Source: Hippopus hippopus
Lineage: Eukaryota > Mollusca > Bivalvia > Cardiida > Cardiidae
Assembly (NCBI GenBank): GCA_946811185.2
Contig: OX328096.1
Coordinates: 48,250,252-48,314,251, forward strand
Length of the DNA stretch: 64,000 nucleotides
Direction of reading: 5' to 3'
Position 1 is the first letter of the stretch; every line of letters begins with the position of its first letter. Under the pieces are notes generated by a model that saw nothing but the letters and a program-made list of their open reading frames with translations, made no database searches and had not been told where the DNA came from. Shown one piece after another: positions 34,480-45,989 of this stretch. The translations under genes and the position numbers were made by a program.

Positions 34480-35035
34480 TGCTATGCTGCACTGTGTGTA
34501 TCGCCGAATTCACTATGCATATGTTGCACTATACCATTCCACCTTAAATTATGGGACAACACATAGAATTCTATGGAATTTACCTTTGAGTAGTAGCTTC
34601 CGGTCAATGTCTGGTGCCCAGGTAATACATACACTAGAAGCATCCCTCTCCTGTCCATAAAGTAGATTCCATCACCTTTCTACAAGATTTCATCACTTTC
34701 AGTGGAGGAGGTGCTGGTTTCAGAGTCGATGCTGAAGATTGTTATTTTGTCTCCGAGTCAAATAAGAACAACCATGTCTTGTTGTTTGTTATTATTTTAT
34801 CAAGGAAAACAACCATCTTCCAATCGTGATGTCAAAGAAATTGCCTAGATGTCCGTAAATGTCTTTCTATGGCCTCTTCTGATAGTAACCAGGGTATAAG
34901 ATCCATCATGCCGAGAAACGACTCATGAATATCAAATGGTCCTTGAGGATTGTGTGAACAGTCCCAGTACACATGCCAACTTGCTTGGCTATCTTAGCAA
35001 CTGTCTGGCGTCAATCAGTGCCGAGAGTGTCACTG
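34480..35035 (-). pseudogene. mariner transposase relic
   Basis: On the minus strand, across several stops, it reads TVAKIAKQVG then TGTVHTIL near 35000-34950 (the second HTH of mariner transposases, family GSVHTIL). DSETK follows near 34750, and PPPLKVMKSCRKVMESTLW with GEGC near 34710-34640 (family PPPKKAKVMKSAGKVMATVFWD). LTGSYYS follows near 34610 and NSAIHTVQ near 34500 (family DNAPVHTA). The order matches a mariner DD34D-type transposase, missing its first HTH and final Asp region. It is multiply frameshifted and dead. Its 5' side is cut off near the tandem-core element at 35.17 kb. Confidence 0.7.
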
Positions 35036-35170
35036 ACTTAATGGAGCAGACTGTATGATATCGTTTTTTCTTTTCTTCCTCTGCCTTTTTTGTCTCCAAA
35101 GAGGTCAGTCCATCACGAAATCACGTGTGCACAAGCGCGCGCGACACAGAGGGGCCGATATCTGCTTTTT

Positions 35171-36163
35171 TAGCTCACCTGAGCACATAGTGCTCAGGGT
35201 GAGCTATTGTGATCGATCACCGTCCGGCGTCCGTCGTCCGTCCGTCCGTCTGTCCGTCCGTGAACAATTACTTAAAAAATCTTCTCTGAAACCAGCAAAC
35301 AGATTTCAATGAAACTTCACAGAAATGATCCTTGGGTGATGCACTTTCAGAATACTTCAAAGATTTGAATTCCATGAAGAACTCTGGTTGCCATGGCAAC
35401 CGAAAGAAAAAACTTTAAAAATCTTCTTGTCCCAAACCGTAAGGGCTAGAGCTTTCATATATGGCATGTAGCATCATCTAGTGACCCTCTACCAAAATAC
35501 TTCAAATTATGGCCCTAGTGTGGAAATTGGCCCTATGTTGTGGGGTCTCGGATTTCACATAGAGATAATGAAGGAAATCTTTAAAAATCTTCTTGTCGTA
35601 AATCCTCAGGGCTACAGCTTCCATATTTGGCATGTAGCATCATCTAGTGGACCTCTACCGAAATACTTCAAATGATGGCCCTTGTGTGGAAATTGGCCCT
35701 TTGTTGTGGGGTCACGGATTTTCATAGAGATAAAGAAGGAAATCTTTAAAAAATCTTCTTGTCCCGAACCTTAAGGGCTAGAGCTGTCATATATGGCATG
35801 TAGCATTGTCTAGTGGACCCCTTCTAAAAGAATTCAAATTATAACCATAGTGTCATAATGAGCCCTATGTTGTGGGTTCCCAGATTTTACATAGAGATAA
35901 TGAAGGAAATTTTTTTAAAATCTTTTTGTCCCAAACTGTAAAGGCTAAAGCTTTCATATTTGGGTTGTAGCTTTGTCTAGTGGATCTATACCAAAATGCT
36001 ACAAATTTTGGTACAGGGATGAAATTGGCCCTCTGTTGTGGGGTGGGTTAAAAACTAGGTCAAAAGGTCAAATCTTAGAAAAACTTGTGTACAATAGAAA
36101 ATGGATTAATTTGGTCAAAAGACTCAGGTGAGTGACTTTAGGGCCATCATGGCCCTCTTGTTT
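35171..36163 (+). mobile_element. tandem-core repeat element, complete
   Basis: The left end TAGCTCACCTGAGCACATAG with TGCTCAGGGTGAGCTATTG is a hairpin, followed by CGTCCGTCGTCCGTCC. The core has about four ~170-bp units (CATATATGGCATGTAGCATC, ATTATGGCCCTAGTGTGGAA). The right end is CAGGTGAGTGACTTTAGGGC, then CATCATGGCCCTCTTGTTT. One perfect GTTGCCATGGCAAC palindrome lies at 35387-35400. No protein is encoded. Confidence 0.85.
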
Positions 36164-36686
36164 ATCATCTTCCTTGTCTCTGGCGGCAATTTCCCAAAGG
36201 CAAGACTCATTTTTTGACTAGCGAAGCTAGTCTATAGGCATCCAGATTGAGCCAGACTCAATGTAAACAAAAAAAAAACCCCACAGTTGCCAAATCATGC
36301 CTCACAGAAAATAATTTATTACTGTTAGGAATCTTAATTTTGTCATATATGACAATTTTGACAAAAAGCACAGAATCTCTACCATCCAGATTTGAACATG
36401 TCTACTTAAAAAGTAATAGACTGTACAAGATGTCATTGATGAGGTACATGATGTGTGCTTATATGTAAAGTAAGTGACCTTTGCAAATCAGGCTCGTATC
36501 ACTGATTCCTACACAGCAGTATTTAAAATTATGAATGGATCTAAAAATAGATACCTCCAGGTAACTTGTAGCAAATCCCAGCTACACAAACCCTCACTGG
36601 ACAGGGAACCCTTGTCATTCCTTCAGTCATTCATTATTTAGATCATGTGAAACTGATATCTTAAACTGTTATTTTACGTCTTCTAT
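36164..36686. other. unassigned sequence with GACTAG hairpin
   Basis: The hairpin GACTAGCGAAGCTAGTC at 36216-36232 is the only structured motif. No gene is supported. Confidence 0.4.
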
Positions 36687-36916
36687 ATTAACCTTTACCA
36701 CTCAATCCCGAGTTTTCACAAAAGTGGGGAAGAAGCCCTTTGAAAACAATGCGGGAAAGGGAGAAAATGCTGGTTACCAGCATTTTCTCCTTTTCCCATA
36801 TTATTTTCAACCCTTCTAGAATCAGGTTTCATCAACTGATCCACATTTAACTTTAAGGTCTGGAACAGCTTTGAATTTGGAGGGGTGTAAAGTTTTTTGT
36901 TCTGTAAAGAGTTAAA
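36687..36916. repeat. palindromic MITE, full unit
   Basis: The ends are ATTAACCTTTACCACTCAAT and TTCTGTAAAGAGTTAAAT. The core GAGAAAATGCTGGTTACC / GGTTACCAGCATTTTCTC is perfect. Confidence 0.8.
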
Positions 36917-36962
36917 TAGTCAACTATTACATCTTGTGCTTTTGATTAACTATGTGTATAAT

Positions 36963-37133
36963 CCAATTTAATCCTTAACCTGCTAAAAAATAAAATGAAC
37001 AAAACTTTCAAGCTGATGTTAAAACCCTGCTATTTCAAAGTTACATTTTTAAGAAAAATATTCCCTTATCGGATAGTGTAGATCCAAGATCAGATTGTAG
37101 TCTGAGCAGTCTGGTCTTGATCTACACTGTCGG
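36963..37133. repeat. hairpin MITE, GACAGTGTAGATC family, with left flank
   Basis: The hairpin 37071-37133 (GATAGTGTAGATCCAAGATC / GATCTACACTGTC) is preceded by AACTTTCAAGCTGATG, also seen before the copy at 3572. Confidence 0.65.
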
Positions 37134-37869
37134 TCTGTCTGTTTGTCCATCTGGACAGACATCTTATAAAATCCTTGATGAAAGTTGATTGAACTTTACA
37201 CATGTATTCCTTATGATAGTCAGCCGATAAAGATTTTTTTCGTTTTTTTATTTGATGCCGTGTCATCGAAAAAGGAGGCTTGATGTATATTTCCATTATG
37301 GACTGATATCTCTTTAACTACTGGACAAAATTTTATGAAACACCATATTTATCTTGTTTATCATAAGCCACAGACAATCATTTGTTTTTATCTAGTCAAA
37401 TGCTATGTTATGGAAAAAGGGGGCTTAATGCATAATTTCATTATCGACTAATAACAAAAAGGCCACATGTACTTGCAAAACATATACCTCTTACATGTTT
37501 CTATCAAAAGAGGTCTTTTTAGGCGGGAGCTATCATTTCAACGAAAAAACCTGTTTTAAATTGAAAGTTAACAAACGGAAGTTTTTCATGATATTTCTTG
37601 TTTTGAGAAGTAAATAGTCAAGAGCGTTGGTTAAAGTCAATGGATTGAACTGATCTGGATTAGACCGGATTGAACTTTATAATTGAAATGAACCGATGGA
37701 ACTGGAATGGACTCAATAACCAAATTTGACAATTTTTCTTCAATCTTGTATAAACCAACCAAGTTTTATATTTACAATAGCCACTTATTTCCAATTCGCT
37801 AGTCTGTCAGTACTTTCAGTACTTTGATTGTCATTATCCATAGCTCAGTGTTTTCATTTGAAGTTGTGA
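37134..37869. other. unassigned sequence with a diverged ~170-bp direct repeat
   Basis: CGTGTCATCGAAAAAGGAGG with GCTTGATG near 37258 and GCTATGTTATGGAAAAAGGG with GGCTTAATGC near 37402 look like two units of an old tandem repeat. The rest is unrecognised. Confidence 0.4.
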
Positions 37870-38643
37870 ATTCAGCCTGGCAGTCAGTTATTTGACGCAT
37901 TCGTAGGTTCTATTTTAGGATTTTCTGGGGAAATATGGGGTTATTCTAAATCTAAAGAAATTGAACAGATCCATAATAATTTTTGCAAGAGTTTATTAGG
38001 TGTTAAAAATACTACAAGTAACAATGCTGTTTATGGAGAACTAAGGCCCTATCCACTATACATAAGTAGGCATTGACGAATGATTAAATTCTGGATTAAG
38101 GTTTTGAATTCAAAAAACATTCTGATTAAAACCTTGTATGCTACCCAAGTAGAGGACAGCAAAAATGGATATGATAACTGGTGTAATAAGATCAAACATC
38201 TTCTATTTGAAAACGGTTTTGGAAATGTATGGGCTAATCCTTACCAAGTAAATTTGAAAACATTTAATCTAATTTTTAAATAAAGACTTGTTGACATTTT
38301 TAAACAGAATTGGTTCGAAAGTGTATCCCAGTCGACTGTCCTTACAACATATGTAACCTTCAAATCTGAACATTCTATAGAAAAGTGTTTAGAAATTCTG
38401 CCTCGTCAATATAGAATTTATATTTCAAAAATTAGATTATCATCACATTCTTTGAAAATTGAAACGGGCAGATTTGGACCTAATAGAGCTGAAAGAAGTC
38501 AACGCCATTGTGAAATATGTAAAGAAAATGACATTGAAGATGAATACCATTTCATTCTTAAGTGCAAAAAATACAATAATCTGAAACCAATCTATATAAA
38601 GAAATATTTCTGTTTAACCCATAAAGCGCTGGAACCGATTTAA
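37870..38643 (+). pseudogene. LINE (non-LTR retrotransposon) ORF2 C-terminus relic
   Basis: One plus-strand frame reads PGSQLFDAFVGSILGFSG then EIWGYSKSKEIEQIH. It continues NNFCKSLLGVKNTTSNNAVY, GELRPYPLYISRH, WIKVLN and finally CEICKENDIEDEYHF with ILKC. This is the post-RT region of ORF2 of non-LTR elements: the EIWG/FCK.LLGVK..T.N.AVYGELG.YPL block and a terminal CxxC...H....C knuckle. In-frame stops at 38074 and 38281 disable it, but no frameshift is needed over 770 bp, so decay is moderate. The RT itself is missing (5' truncated), as usual for LINEs. A hairpin MITE abuts its 3' end. Confidence 0.8.
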
Positions 38644-38652
38644 GTTGTTTTT

Positions 38653-38720
38653 GCGGACAGTGTAGATCAAGATCAGACTGCACAGAGTGTGCAGTCTGAT
38701 ATTGGATCTACACTGTCCGC
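38653..38720. repeat. hairpin MITE, GACAGTGTAGATC family, best copy
   Basis: GCGGACAGTGTAGATCAAGA at the left is matched by its complement ending CTACACTGTCCGC at 38720, around GACTGCACAGAGTGTGCAGTC. The hairpin is almost perfect over 68 nt. Confidence 0.8.
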
Positions 38721-39052
38721 TACTTTGTTACATATTCTAGCCATAACAACAATGAAAATTCGGTATTTCAGATATTTTTCATTGTTGAAACGGTCCATTA
38801 TATTAATTCAGCGTTGTAAGTGTTAAAACCTAGTATGCAAAAATTAATTTATCTTCTCCAATGAGAAAGTAAAAAAAACTGAATTTGGGAAAATACATAA
38901 AATCTGCATTCGAAGTCAGAAATAACACAATTAATTCCATGAGTAACGATTAGTGTGTCATTTTTTTTTTTTTTTTTGTTCTTGAATGTAACTTAATTAA
39001 TATTTTCTTAATTATATAGTGATGTTGTTGTAATTATAAGTCATTAACCAGT
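38721..39052. other. unassigned sequence
   Basis: AT-rich, with a poly-T run at about 38961-38978. Nothing else is recognised. Confidence 0.4.
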
Positions 39053-39268
39053 TACCAAACAATTTCGATTTCCAAAAACAATGAGGAGGAAAGCTCCGGA
39101 AGTCATTGTAGAAATTAAGAAAATACTGGTAACCGGCGTTTTCTCCTTTTCAAAAAATGTATTTACCCTTTGAAAGACAACAATCTGTTTTTTTAGTAAC
39201 TTTTAATTATCGTATACAAGTATTTCCATTTTGGATCAGTCTAAATTTGCATCATCTGGTAAAGTTTT
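39053..39268. repeat. palindromic MITE, diverged
   Basis: It starts TTAACCAGTTACCAAACAAT and ends CATCTGGTAAAGTTTTAT. The core AAGAAAATACTGGTAACC / GGCGTTTTCTCCTTTTC is imperfect. Confidence 0.6.
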
Positions 39269-39544
39269 ATCAATGAAATGTTTTAGTTTTCATTATGATT
39301 AGGACAACATTTAAATAGCCATAAACATGATCTTAATACGTATGCTTTCTTCCAGAGAGAATGTCTTCAGCCTTTGGTAACTGCTATTAACGGAACGCGA
39401 TAACCGTGGCCCTTGTTTACAATAATTCAGATCATTCTATCTTCGTATACGGGAAGAACAGGTAAATTATCCGATAATTTTAGTTAAAATGTACATTGAA
39501 AAGGCTTAAAAGTTTTACAAGCTATACATGTAGCTTCTACTAAA

Positions 39545-39616
39545 CGAGCAGTGGTGTAATGGATAAAATCCCTGTCTTTCAAACCGGCTATCCTGGTTCG
39601 AGCCGTAAGGCCCACC
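39545..39616 (+). pseudogene. tRNA-like sequence (Glu-like) or SINE head
   Basis: GTGGTGTAATGGATAAAAT fits a tRNA D-arm/A box, CTTTCAA a seven-base anticodon loop with TTC, and CTGGTTCGAGCC a B box, followed by poly-T. The acceptor stem does not pair (GAGCAGT against GCCCACC), so it is not a functional tRNA. A tRNA-derived SINE head or tRNA pseudogene fits. Confidence 0.5.
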
Positions 39617-40467
39617 TTTTTTAGGGCAAAAGTTATATACTTTTTCGGTTTTCTCCTTTCTTTTCTTTTCCTTGTTTGATTGTCTTTTGTGTTTCTTTTT
39701 CTTTTCTTCTTCTTTTTTCTAGACGTGTATATCTTTTTGTCATTGATATTGTTTTGTTATTATTACATTTTATTCTAATTCCTTTTATTCTTCTTGTTTT
39801 AAAGCGTATTTCCATATGACTGACACAACAATAAAATGATAAGTGCGCAACTCTCATCCCGTGCACTGGCGGCATCGGTACTCGCTTTCTTTTCACTGGC
39901 CGTATCGGTACCCTGAGGCTCTTAACATTCGGTATCTGTTGCTTCTTCGTCGCTGGCCGCAATTATTCACTGCTCACAGGCTTCTTGAACTACAAAGTCG
40001 GCTTTAAAAAAATATTTATTCTTCTAAGACCGCACGTCTGCAGTAACTTTTCCAATCAGATTGTAGTTGTTCTCAAGCCGTTCCGTTCCACTGGTGCTTC
40101 AAATTAAATCCTTGTCCAGACAAGCTACCGAGATGCTTAAGTTCCCAACTGTAGGGAAAAGTGAGTAGACATGTCTCTCCCGTCAAAGCCATGAAACAGG
40201 AAGAAAACTAGTTGACAGAAATTTGTGGCTTTAGTCATCTTAAAAGTCTAAAACAATAAGCTATTTCTGGCATCAATTCCTCTACAAGAAATGTCTTGGT
40301 TCGTTTTTCCCAAATTTCACAAGGATGAATAAGCAATTTCTTGTGATGTCAATTAAATATGAATGAGACTACTAATTACAAGTATAAATATTCACTATCA
40401 TATCATAAAGAAATAATGTAACAATTGACTTAGCTTAAAAAACAATTGCTTGATTAAAAAAAAAAAT
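39617..40467. other. low-complexity T-rich and unassigned sequence
   Basis: A T/C-rich tract (about 39640-39720) precedes otherwise unrecognised DNA. The basic minus-strand frame at 39633-39962 is the complement of this tract and not a credible gene. Confidence 0.4.
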
Positions 40468-40535
40468 CCTGTGACTCGAACTCGATCCGCATGGGTGGTA
40501 ACAGAGTTGCTATGACTACTGCACCACAGCTCTAT
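40468..40535 (-). pseudogene. tRNA-like sequence or SINE head
   Basis: Read on the minus strand, GAGCTGTGGTGCAGTAGTCA resembles an A box, and GATCGAGTTCGAGTCAC a B box about 35 bp on, then CAGGATTTTTTTTTT. Stems are incomplete. It is probably the pol III head of a SINE or a tRNA pseudogene. Confidence 0.4.
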
Positions 40536-42289
40536 TTGCACGTTCAGGTTAAAATTTACCAATAAGTAACTGCTTTGTCCCTGGTATTCCCTATTTGAAT
40601 GTTTTGAACTGATCCAGTGTTTGTAAACAAAGGCCACAATCGTCGCGTTTTGTTAGTACGTGTGTATGTATTATGTATATATTATGTATTTATGACTAGA
40701 AGCTGTATCAGCTTACGCCAATAAAGATTGTCTATGTCTTCTTATTTAAATGTCCTGTATCTCAGTAGCAGCTTAGGGTGTGATGTTAAGATTTTACACA
40801 CAAGTCAAATTGATGTTTGATCATTCAAGTGTTTGATAATTTCATCTTTGAAACCATATGTCCATTTTAGTTGACAACATAAAACACTATATGCATAGAT
40901 TGGATGGCACTAAAAATGAAGCACTGGCGAATGTTCTGGCGACAAGTAAATGCCTATAAATAATTCTTAAATTCAATTCAATTCAATTCAATAAACTTTA
41001 TTTTTCCACGTATGTACAACATACAGTATGGTAATAGAAATAGATAAATGACATAGAGATCATAGTGTGATTGGACCTTAAAAGTATAAGAAGGGAAAGG
41101 ATAGAAAGTGTACAGGAGAGGTCATGAAAGGTAGGGGTAACATTTGTCTAACGGGAAAATAGATAAAAGCTTGGATAGAGGCGAAGAGGTACATATCTTA
41201 AAGTTCTTATTGGTAAATTATATAATATTACCACATCTAGTCATAAAAAATATTTGCGTCCGGTGTAGGCCACACCAGATAATGAGTTAAATGAGAAATC
41301 GATCGTAACGAGCAATATCTCCTTCAACCCACCACAAGAGTGTAGCATACACCGGTATACTGATGTAAAACGAATTATAAAGTGGCAGTTATTCTATCTG
41401 TTCCATATGCAAATTAGTACATCCCAGCTTTATTTTGTTTTTAAAGACGCGTCTTATAAGGAAGTGTGGACGTAGTTCTGGCAACGCAAATGCGTCGGCT
41501 GATCTATGCCCACACTTACCGCAAAGGTGAGCTGTTGTCGTGGGTGGCATGTTTAAAGTTGACTATGTACACATTTTTTATTTTAACAGATAAATAATCA
41601 AAGAAAATGTATAAGTAAGGTGCATTCTGATCTAGAATAGAGTTAAAAATAACAAAGATAATCGCAGAAAAAGCACAATTAATGATAATAATGACGATGG
41701 TGATAACAAAAATAAGGTTTGGTGATGAACAAATTTAACAAGTACTATTTACAGCTGTTCAGAATTTACATACTACACTAAATACAACATCAAACTTTTA
41801 CAATACACAATAGATATGATCCGTATAACGGATACCGTAATTTATTTTCCATTGGGTACAGTGATATTTTAGGCCGATCAGGGTCATTCACGCGCTGTAC
41901 GCTTTTTTCCTGAAAACGTTCTGGTTGAAAAGAACTTAACTCCGACATAAACAATTTTAATCAAGTGTAAAAATGCCCGCGTTACTGTTTATTACACCCA
42001 ATCAAGCTGGCTTTCATTAACGGCTTTGTCTAATTACACACCATACTTGCATACACAACACCCGATGCTAATTAATCTATCAGATGTCGGTTTCGCCACG
42101 CCCCTTTAAGCACACAGAATTTTCACACAATACCTAGTGCGAACCAATCAGAAATCAGATACAAGATTTAGTCACCGCCCATAATTTCTAAAACCACGCC
42201 TTGATTCTGCCTTACCTGGTGAGCATCCTCTCACTGGCTAGCATTTTATTGTGTGTATTTAGCGATGTCATTAATGAAAATGTGATAAT
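40536..42289. other. unassigned; includes a minus-strand LINE-like 3' tail
   Basis: On the minus strand, GGAAAAATAAAGTTTATTG followed by (AATTG)n (about 41006 down to 40973) looks like the 3' end of a non-LTR element, with polyadenylation signal and short-repeat tail. On the plus strand, CCAATAAAGATTGTCTATG at about 40718 is a similar terminus. The upstream bodies show no readable protein. Confidence 0.4.
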
Positions 42290-42560
42290 AGTATTGATCC
42301 GCTAATCAAGCGTAAAATGGCAGATTTTGAAGTTAGATGCTACCCTTGATGAAATTTTTATATCAAATCATGCGGAAATACTTTTTCGAAAATTAACCGA
42401 TATGAAAAATGGATCGTCGCGAAAAACGTGAAAACCCATGACACAACAAGATGTCAGTTTGACGTTGTCCGATCAGAAGCACTTCAGACTGTCTTTCTAG
42501 CTTTGATAATGACTTCAAGCAGTAAATTTACACAAATATATGTATAAAGCTATAAGTGAG
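42290..42560. repeat. dispersed repeat, partner at 23965-24260
   Basis: It shares AACCCATGACACAACAAGAT, TTGTCCGATCAGAAGCACTT and AGCAGTAAATTTACACAAAT with the other copy at matching spacing. Unknown family, no coding frame. Confidence 0.65.
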
Positions 42561-43370
42561 TGCTAAAATCTCTGTCTAATAATGAGGAAGAAAACCACGG
42601 GTGATTTTATGACATGAATAATACGTAGGGGGGAGGGGCACTTTGTAGGCCACTTTGTCTTACAGTGATAGCGCTGGAACAAATGTCAGAGAAGTTATAG
42701 AAAGCTGATACAGAGAGAAAAGACCAGAATAAAAAGACCCTTTAACAAATGTAACCTTTAGTATTTTTTAAGATAAAAAAATGATATATTAACTAACCCT
42801 TTACCACACAATCCCAAATTTCTTCTTTAATTTCATTAAAACTCAAGGAATTCTAACAGGTTTGCAGTTTTAGAATTACAGCGCTGTATTTTTGTTCAAA
42901 TACAACTTTTATGTCCCTGCAGCTCACAACCTTGAAAACCCTTGGGGGTGGGGGGGGGGGAGGAACATAAGTAAGCATCTACAGTATTACTGATCAATAG
43001 ATTTAGTACCTTTAACATGGGCCAATAAACTGAAGTGTCTAATGTACTATGTGGCTACCTCAGTTGGCTCCTACTGGCCCCAATTTTTATGAGCTGGCGA
43101 ATTTGATGGCGCAAAAATTAAAACTTGCAGGGGAAGCACTGGCTGCCAAAGAGAGTAGCATCTGGTCAGACCCACAGTATTTGACCTGGATGTGTGGGCA
43201 TTTTTTGCACAGGCTAGATTTATTGATAGGAAAGGAAAGTGAATGCTATCATAATGGAATAAACAGATTAAAAAATTGTTACTTAGCTTGAAATGCATTT
43301 TACTGTTGTACAAAAATAGCAGGAGACACATACAAAGTATACATTACTGTCAAAGAAGTCCAGAAAACAT
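42561..43370. other. unassigned sequence with G-runs
   Basis: A poly-G stretch lies at about 42944-42961. The 80-codon frame at 43049-43291 is opposed by an 86-codon frame on the other strand. Neither has a family motif. Confidence 0.4.
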
Positions 43371-43520
43371 ACTCTGATGCATGTGAGAAAAACATCGGCT
43401 TGGAAAGAAAGTTGTGTCAGTACTGGTGTGAGAAAGCTAGGAAACACAAGTGTAGGTGCATTGACTGCTGAAATATAACATAAGCTGTTAAAACAATGTT
43501 AAACTCCAGCACAAACACAC
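43371..43520 (+). mobile_element. SINE, 3' part only
   Basis: It matches the body and tail of the SINE at 28887: CTCTGATGCATG, AAGTTGTGTCAGTACTGGTG, GAAACACAAGTGTAGGTGCA and CTGTTAAAACAATGTTAAAC. The pol III head is missing, as in 5'-truncated retrocopies. Confidence 0.7.
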
Positions 43521-43688
43521 CAGAAATATAATAAATTATGACTGTTCTCATGTTATTTAACTTTTCTGTCGGCATGTTGTAATAAGACCTTGATTGCTGA
43601 TTATGAATATGATATTACATGTTTGCAAAGAATCACTGATTTATAAGCTCTCCTCAGCAGGTCACGCTCAAGGAATGATGCCCTTGAA

Positions 43689-43855
43689 CACAATCCTGTC
43701 TTTTAACAACCCTAGAGAAAAAACACTTGGAAAAGGAGAAAATGCTGATAACCAGCATTCTCTCCTTTCCGTACAAGAGTTTCTTCCCTTTCTCAGACGA
43801 ACTTCATTATTTGAATTTAACCTGTTTGCTGTCTGTTTGTTTTTTAATCTGGACT
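43689..43855. repeat. palindromic MITE, partial
   Basis: The core AAAAGGAGAAAATGCTGATA / ATTCTCTCCTTTCC is at 43732-43770. The right arm runs into the tandem-core element that starts at 43867. Confidence 0.65.
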
Positions 43856-43866
43856 AGTTGATTTTT

Positions 43867-45845
43867 TAGCTCACCTGAGCCCAACGTGCTCAAGGGGAGC
43901 TTTTAGGATCAGCCTATGTCCATCGTGCGTCGTCAAAAATTCTTTAAACATCATCTCCTCCTAAACCGCTAGGCCAATTTGGACCAAACTTGGCTGGAAT
44001 GTTCCTTGGGAGGTCCTCTTTAAAAATTGTTCACAGAATGTGATTCCATCAAAAACTCTGGTTACCATGGCAACCAAATTGCATTTTCTAAGAAATTCTT
44101 TAAAAATCTTCTCCTCTGAAACCGCTAGTCAGATTTTGAAATAATTTCACAGAAATGTTCCTTGGGTGACCCTTTTCAAAAATTGTTCATGAAATTTAAA
44201 TCCGTCAAAAAACATGGCCGTGGGGGGGTGGGCTCTTTGCCTCGTGCGATGTCAACAATTCTTTAAACATCTTCTCCTCCTAAACCGCTGGACCAATTTG
44301 GACCAAACTTGGTTTGAATGTTCCTTGGGAGGTCCTCTTTAAAAACTGTTCACAAAATTTGATTCCATCAAAAACTCTGGTTGCCATGGCAACCAACTGG
44401 AAATTTCTAAGAAATCCTTTAAAAATCTTCTCTGATGAAACCGCTGGTCAGATTTTGTAATAATTTTACTGAAATGTTCCTTGGGTGACCCTTTTCAAAA
44501 AGTGTTCGTGAAATTCTGATCTGTCAAAAAACATGGCCGTTGTGGTGGGTGGGGGGGGGGCTCTTTGCCTCATGCAGTGTCAACAACCGCTGGGCCAATT
44601 TTGACCAAACTAGGCTGGAATGTTCCTTGGGAGGTCCTCTTTAAAAAGTGTTCACAGAATTTGATTCCATCAAAAACTCTGGTTACCATGGCAACCAAAT
44701 TGCATTTTTCAAGAAATTCTTTAAAAATCTTCTCCACTGAAACCGTTGGTCAGATTTTGAAATAATTTCACAGAAACGTTCCTTGGGTGACCCTTTTCAA
44801 AAATTGTTCGAAATTTTGATCCGTCGAAAAACGTGGCCGTGGTGGGGGGGGGCTCTTTGCGTCGTGTGGTGTCAACAATTCTTTAAACATTTTCTCCTCC
44901 TAAACCGCTGAGCCAATTTGTACCAAACTTGGCTGGAATGTTCCTTGGGAGGTCCTCTTCAAAAACTGTTCACAAAATTTGATTCCATCAAAAACTCTGG
45001 TTGCCATAGCAACCAAATGGAATTTTCTAAGAAATTCTTTAAAAATCTTCTCCTCTGAAACAGCTAGTCAGATTTTGAAATAATTTCACAGAAATTTTCC
45101 TTGGGTGACCCTTTTCAAAAATTTTTCTTAAAATTCTGATTCCGTCGAAAAACATGGGGGGGGGGGGGCTCTTTGCACTGTATGGACGTAAAGAAATTCT
45201 TTGAAATTCTTCTTCTCTTAAACCATTTGTCAGATTTTGAAATAATTTCACAGAAATGTTCCTTGGGTGCCCCTTTTGAAAAATTGTTCGCGAAATTTTG
45301 ATCTATCAAGAAACATGGCTGTGGTGGTGGGGGGCTATTTGCACTATACGGACATGAAGAAATTCTTAAAAATTCTTCTCTGAAACCATTGGTTAGATTT
45401 TTAAATAATTTCACAGAAATGATCCTTTGGTGACCTTTTAATTTTCATCAAAAGATTGTATAGGTATTTTGATAGCTATGTATTGCAAGTGGTAATATAA
45501 AACTTATCTTTGAAATACATGCATAATATTTCACCAGTTATCAAAAGGGCCGCTATCTGGGTGTTAACCGCCTTGTTTATTACCATTTCTGTACTTTATG
45601 ATGGATTGTTTTCTGAATTCTATACCAACATTATATGCAGAATTCTGATTCATCAAAAACATGGCTGTGGTGATGATTGTAGGGATGGTGACAGATTTTG
45701 AAGTGATTTTTACAGGTGACCTTTTCAAAATTGCTTGGAAAAATAACGATTTTGTTTCCAAAATTTCAATACTTCAAAAAAAATTGGCTATGGTCCTCTC
45801 AAAAATTCAGCTGAGCGATCCAGGGCCATCTTGGCCCTCTTGTTT
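43867..45845 (+). mobile_element. tandem-core repeat element with dimeric ~300-335 bp units
   Basis: The left end TAGCTCACCTGAGCCCAACG and right end GAGCGATCCAGGGCCATCTT then GGCCCTCTTGTTT match the family. Each core unit is a dimer. One half has CGCTGGGCCAATTTGGACCA and GGAGGTCCTCTTT. The other has CTGGTCAGATTTTGAAATAA and TTGGGTGACCCTTTTC. About four units are present, with G-rich spacers near 44224, 44553, 44844 and 45157. X-box-like palindromes are at 44061, 44380, 44682 and 45000. Minus-strand frames are unit artefacts. Confidence 0.85.
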
Positions 45846-45989
45846 TGTTTTGTTTCATATACGGTTAATAATTTCTCAGACTTGCTCAGAAACTCTTCAG
45901 CCAATCGTTATCAAATTGATGTTCAACCATCCTTGATCGGGAGAAAGTTGTTTAGGTCCTTTGACCAATATACCCATTAGATGTACAGC

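Noticed and set aside
39633..39962. 109-codon Lys/Arg-rich minus-strand frame
   Set aside because: Complement of a T/C-rich low-complexity tract, no domain pattern, no splice or start context.
43049..43331. 80- and 86-codon frames on opposite strands
   Set aside because: Neither shows family motifs, codon preference or conserved context; random open frames of this size are common here.
45039..45414. Repeated minus-strand frames reading KLFQNLT, also at 58.0-59.2 kb
   Set aside because: They translate the same repeat unit in different copies and frames; no conserved protein and stops vary.
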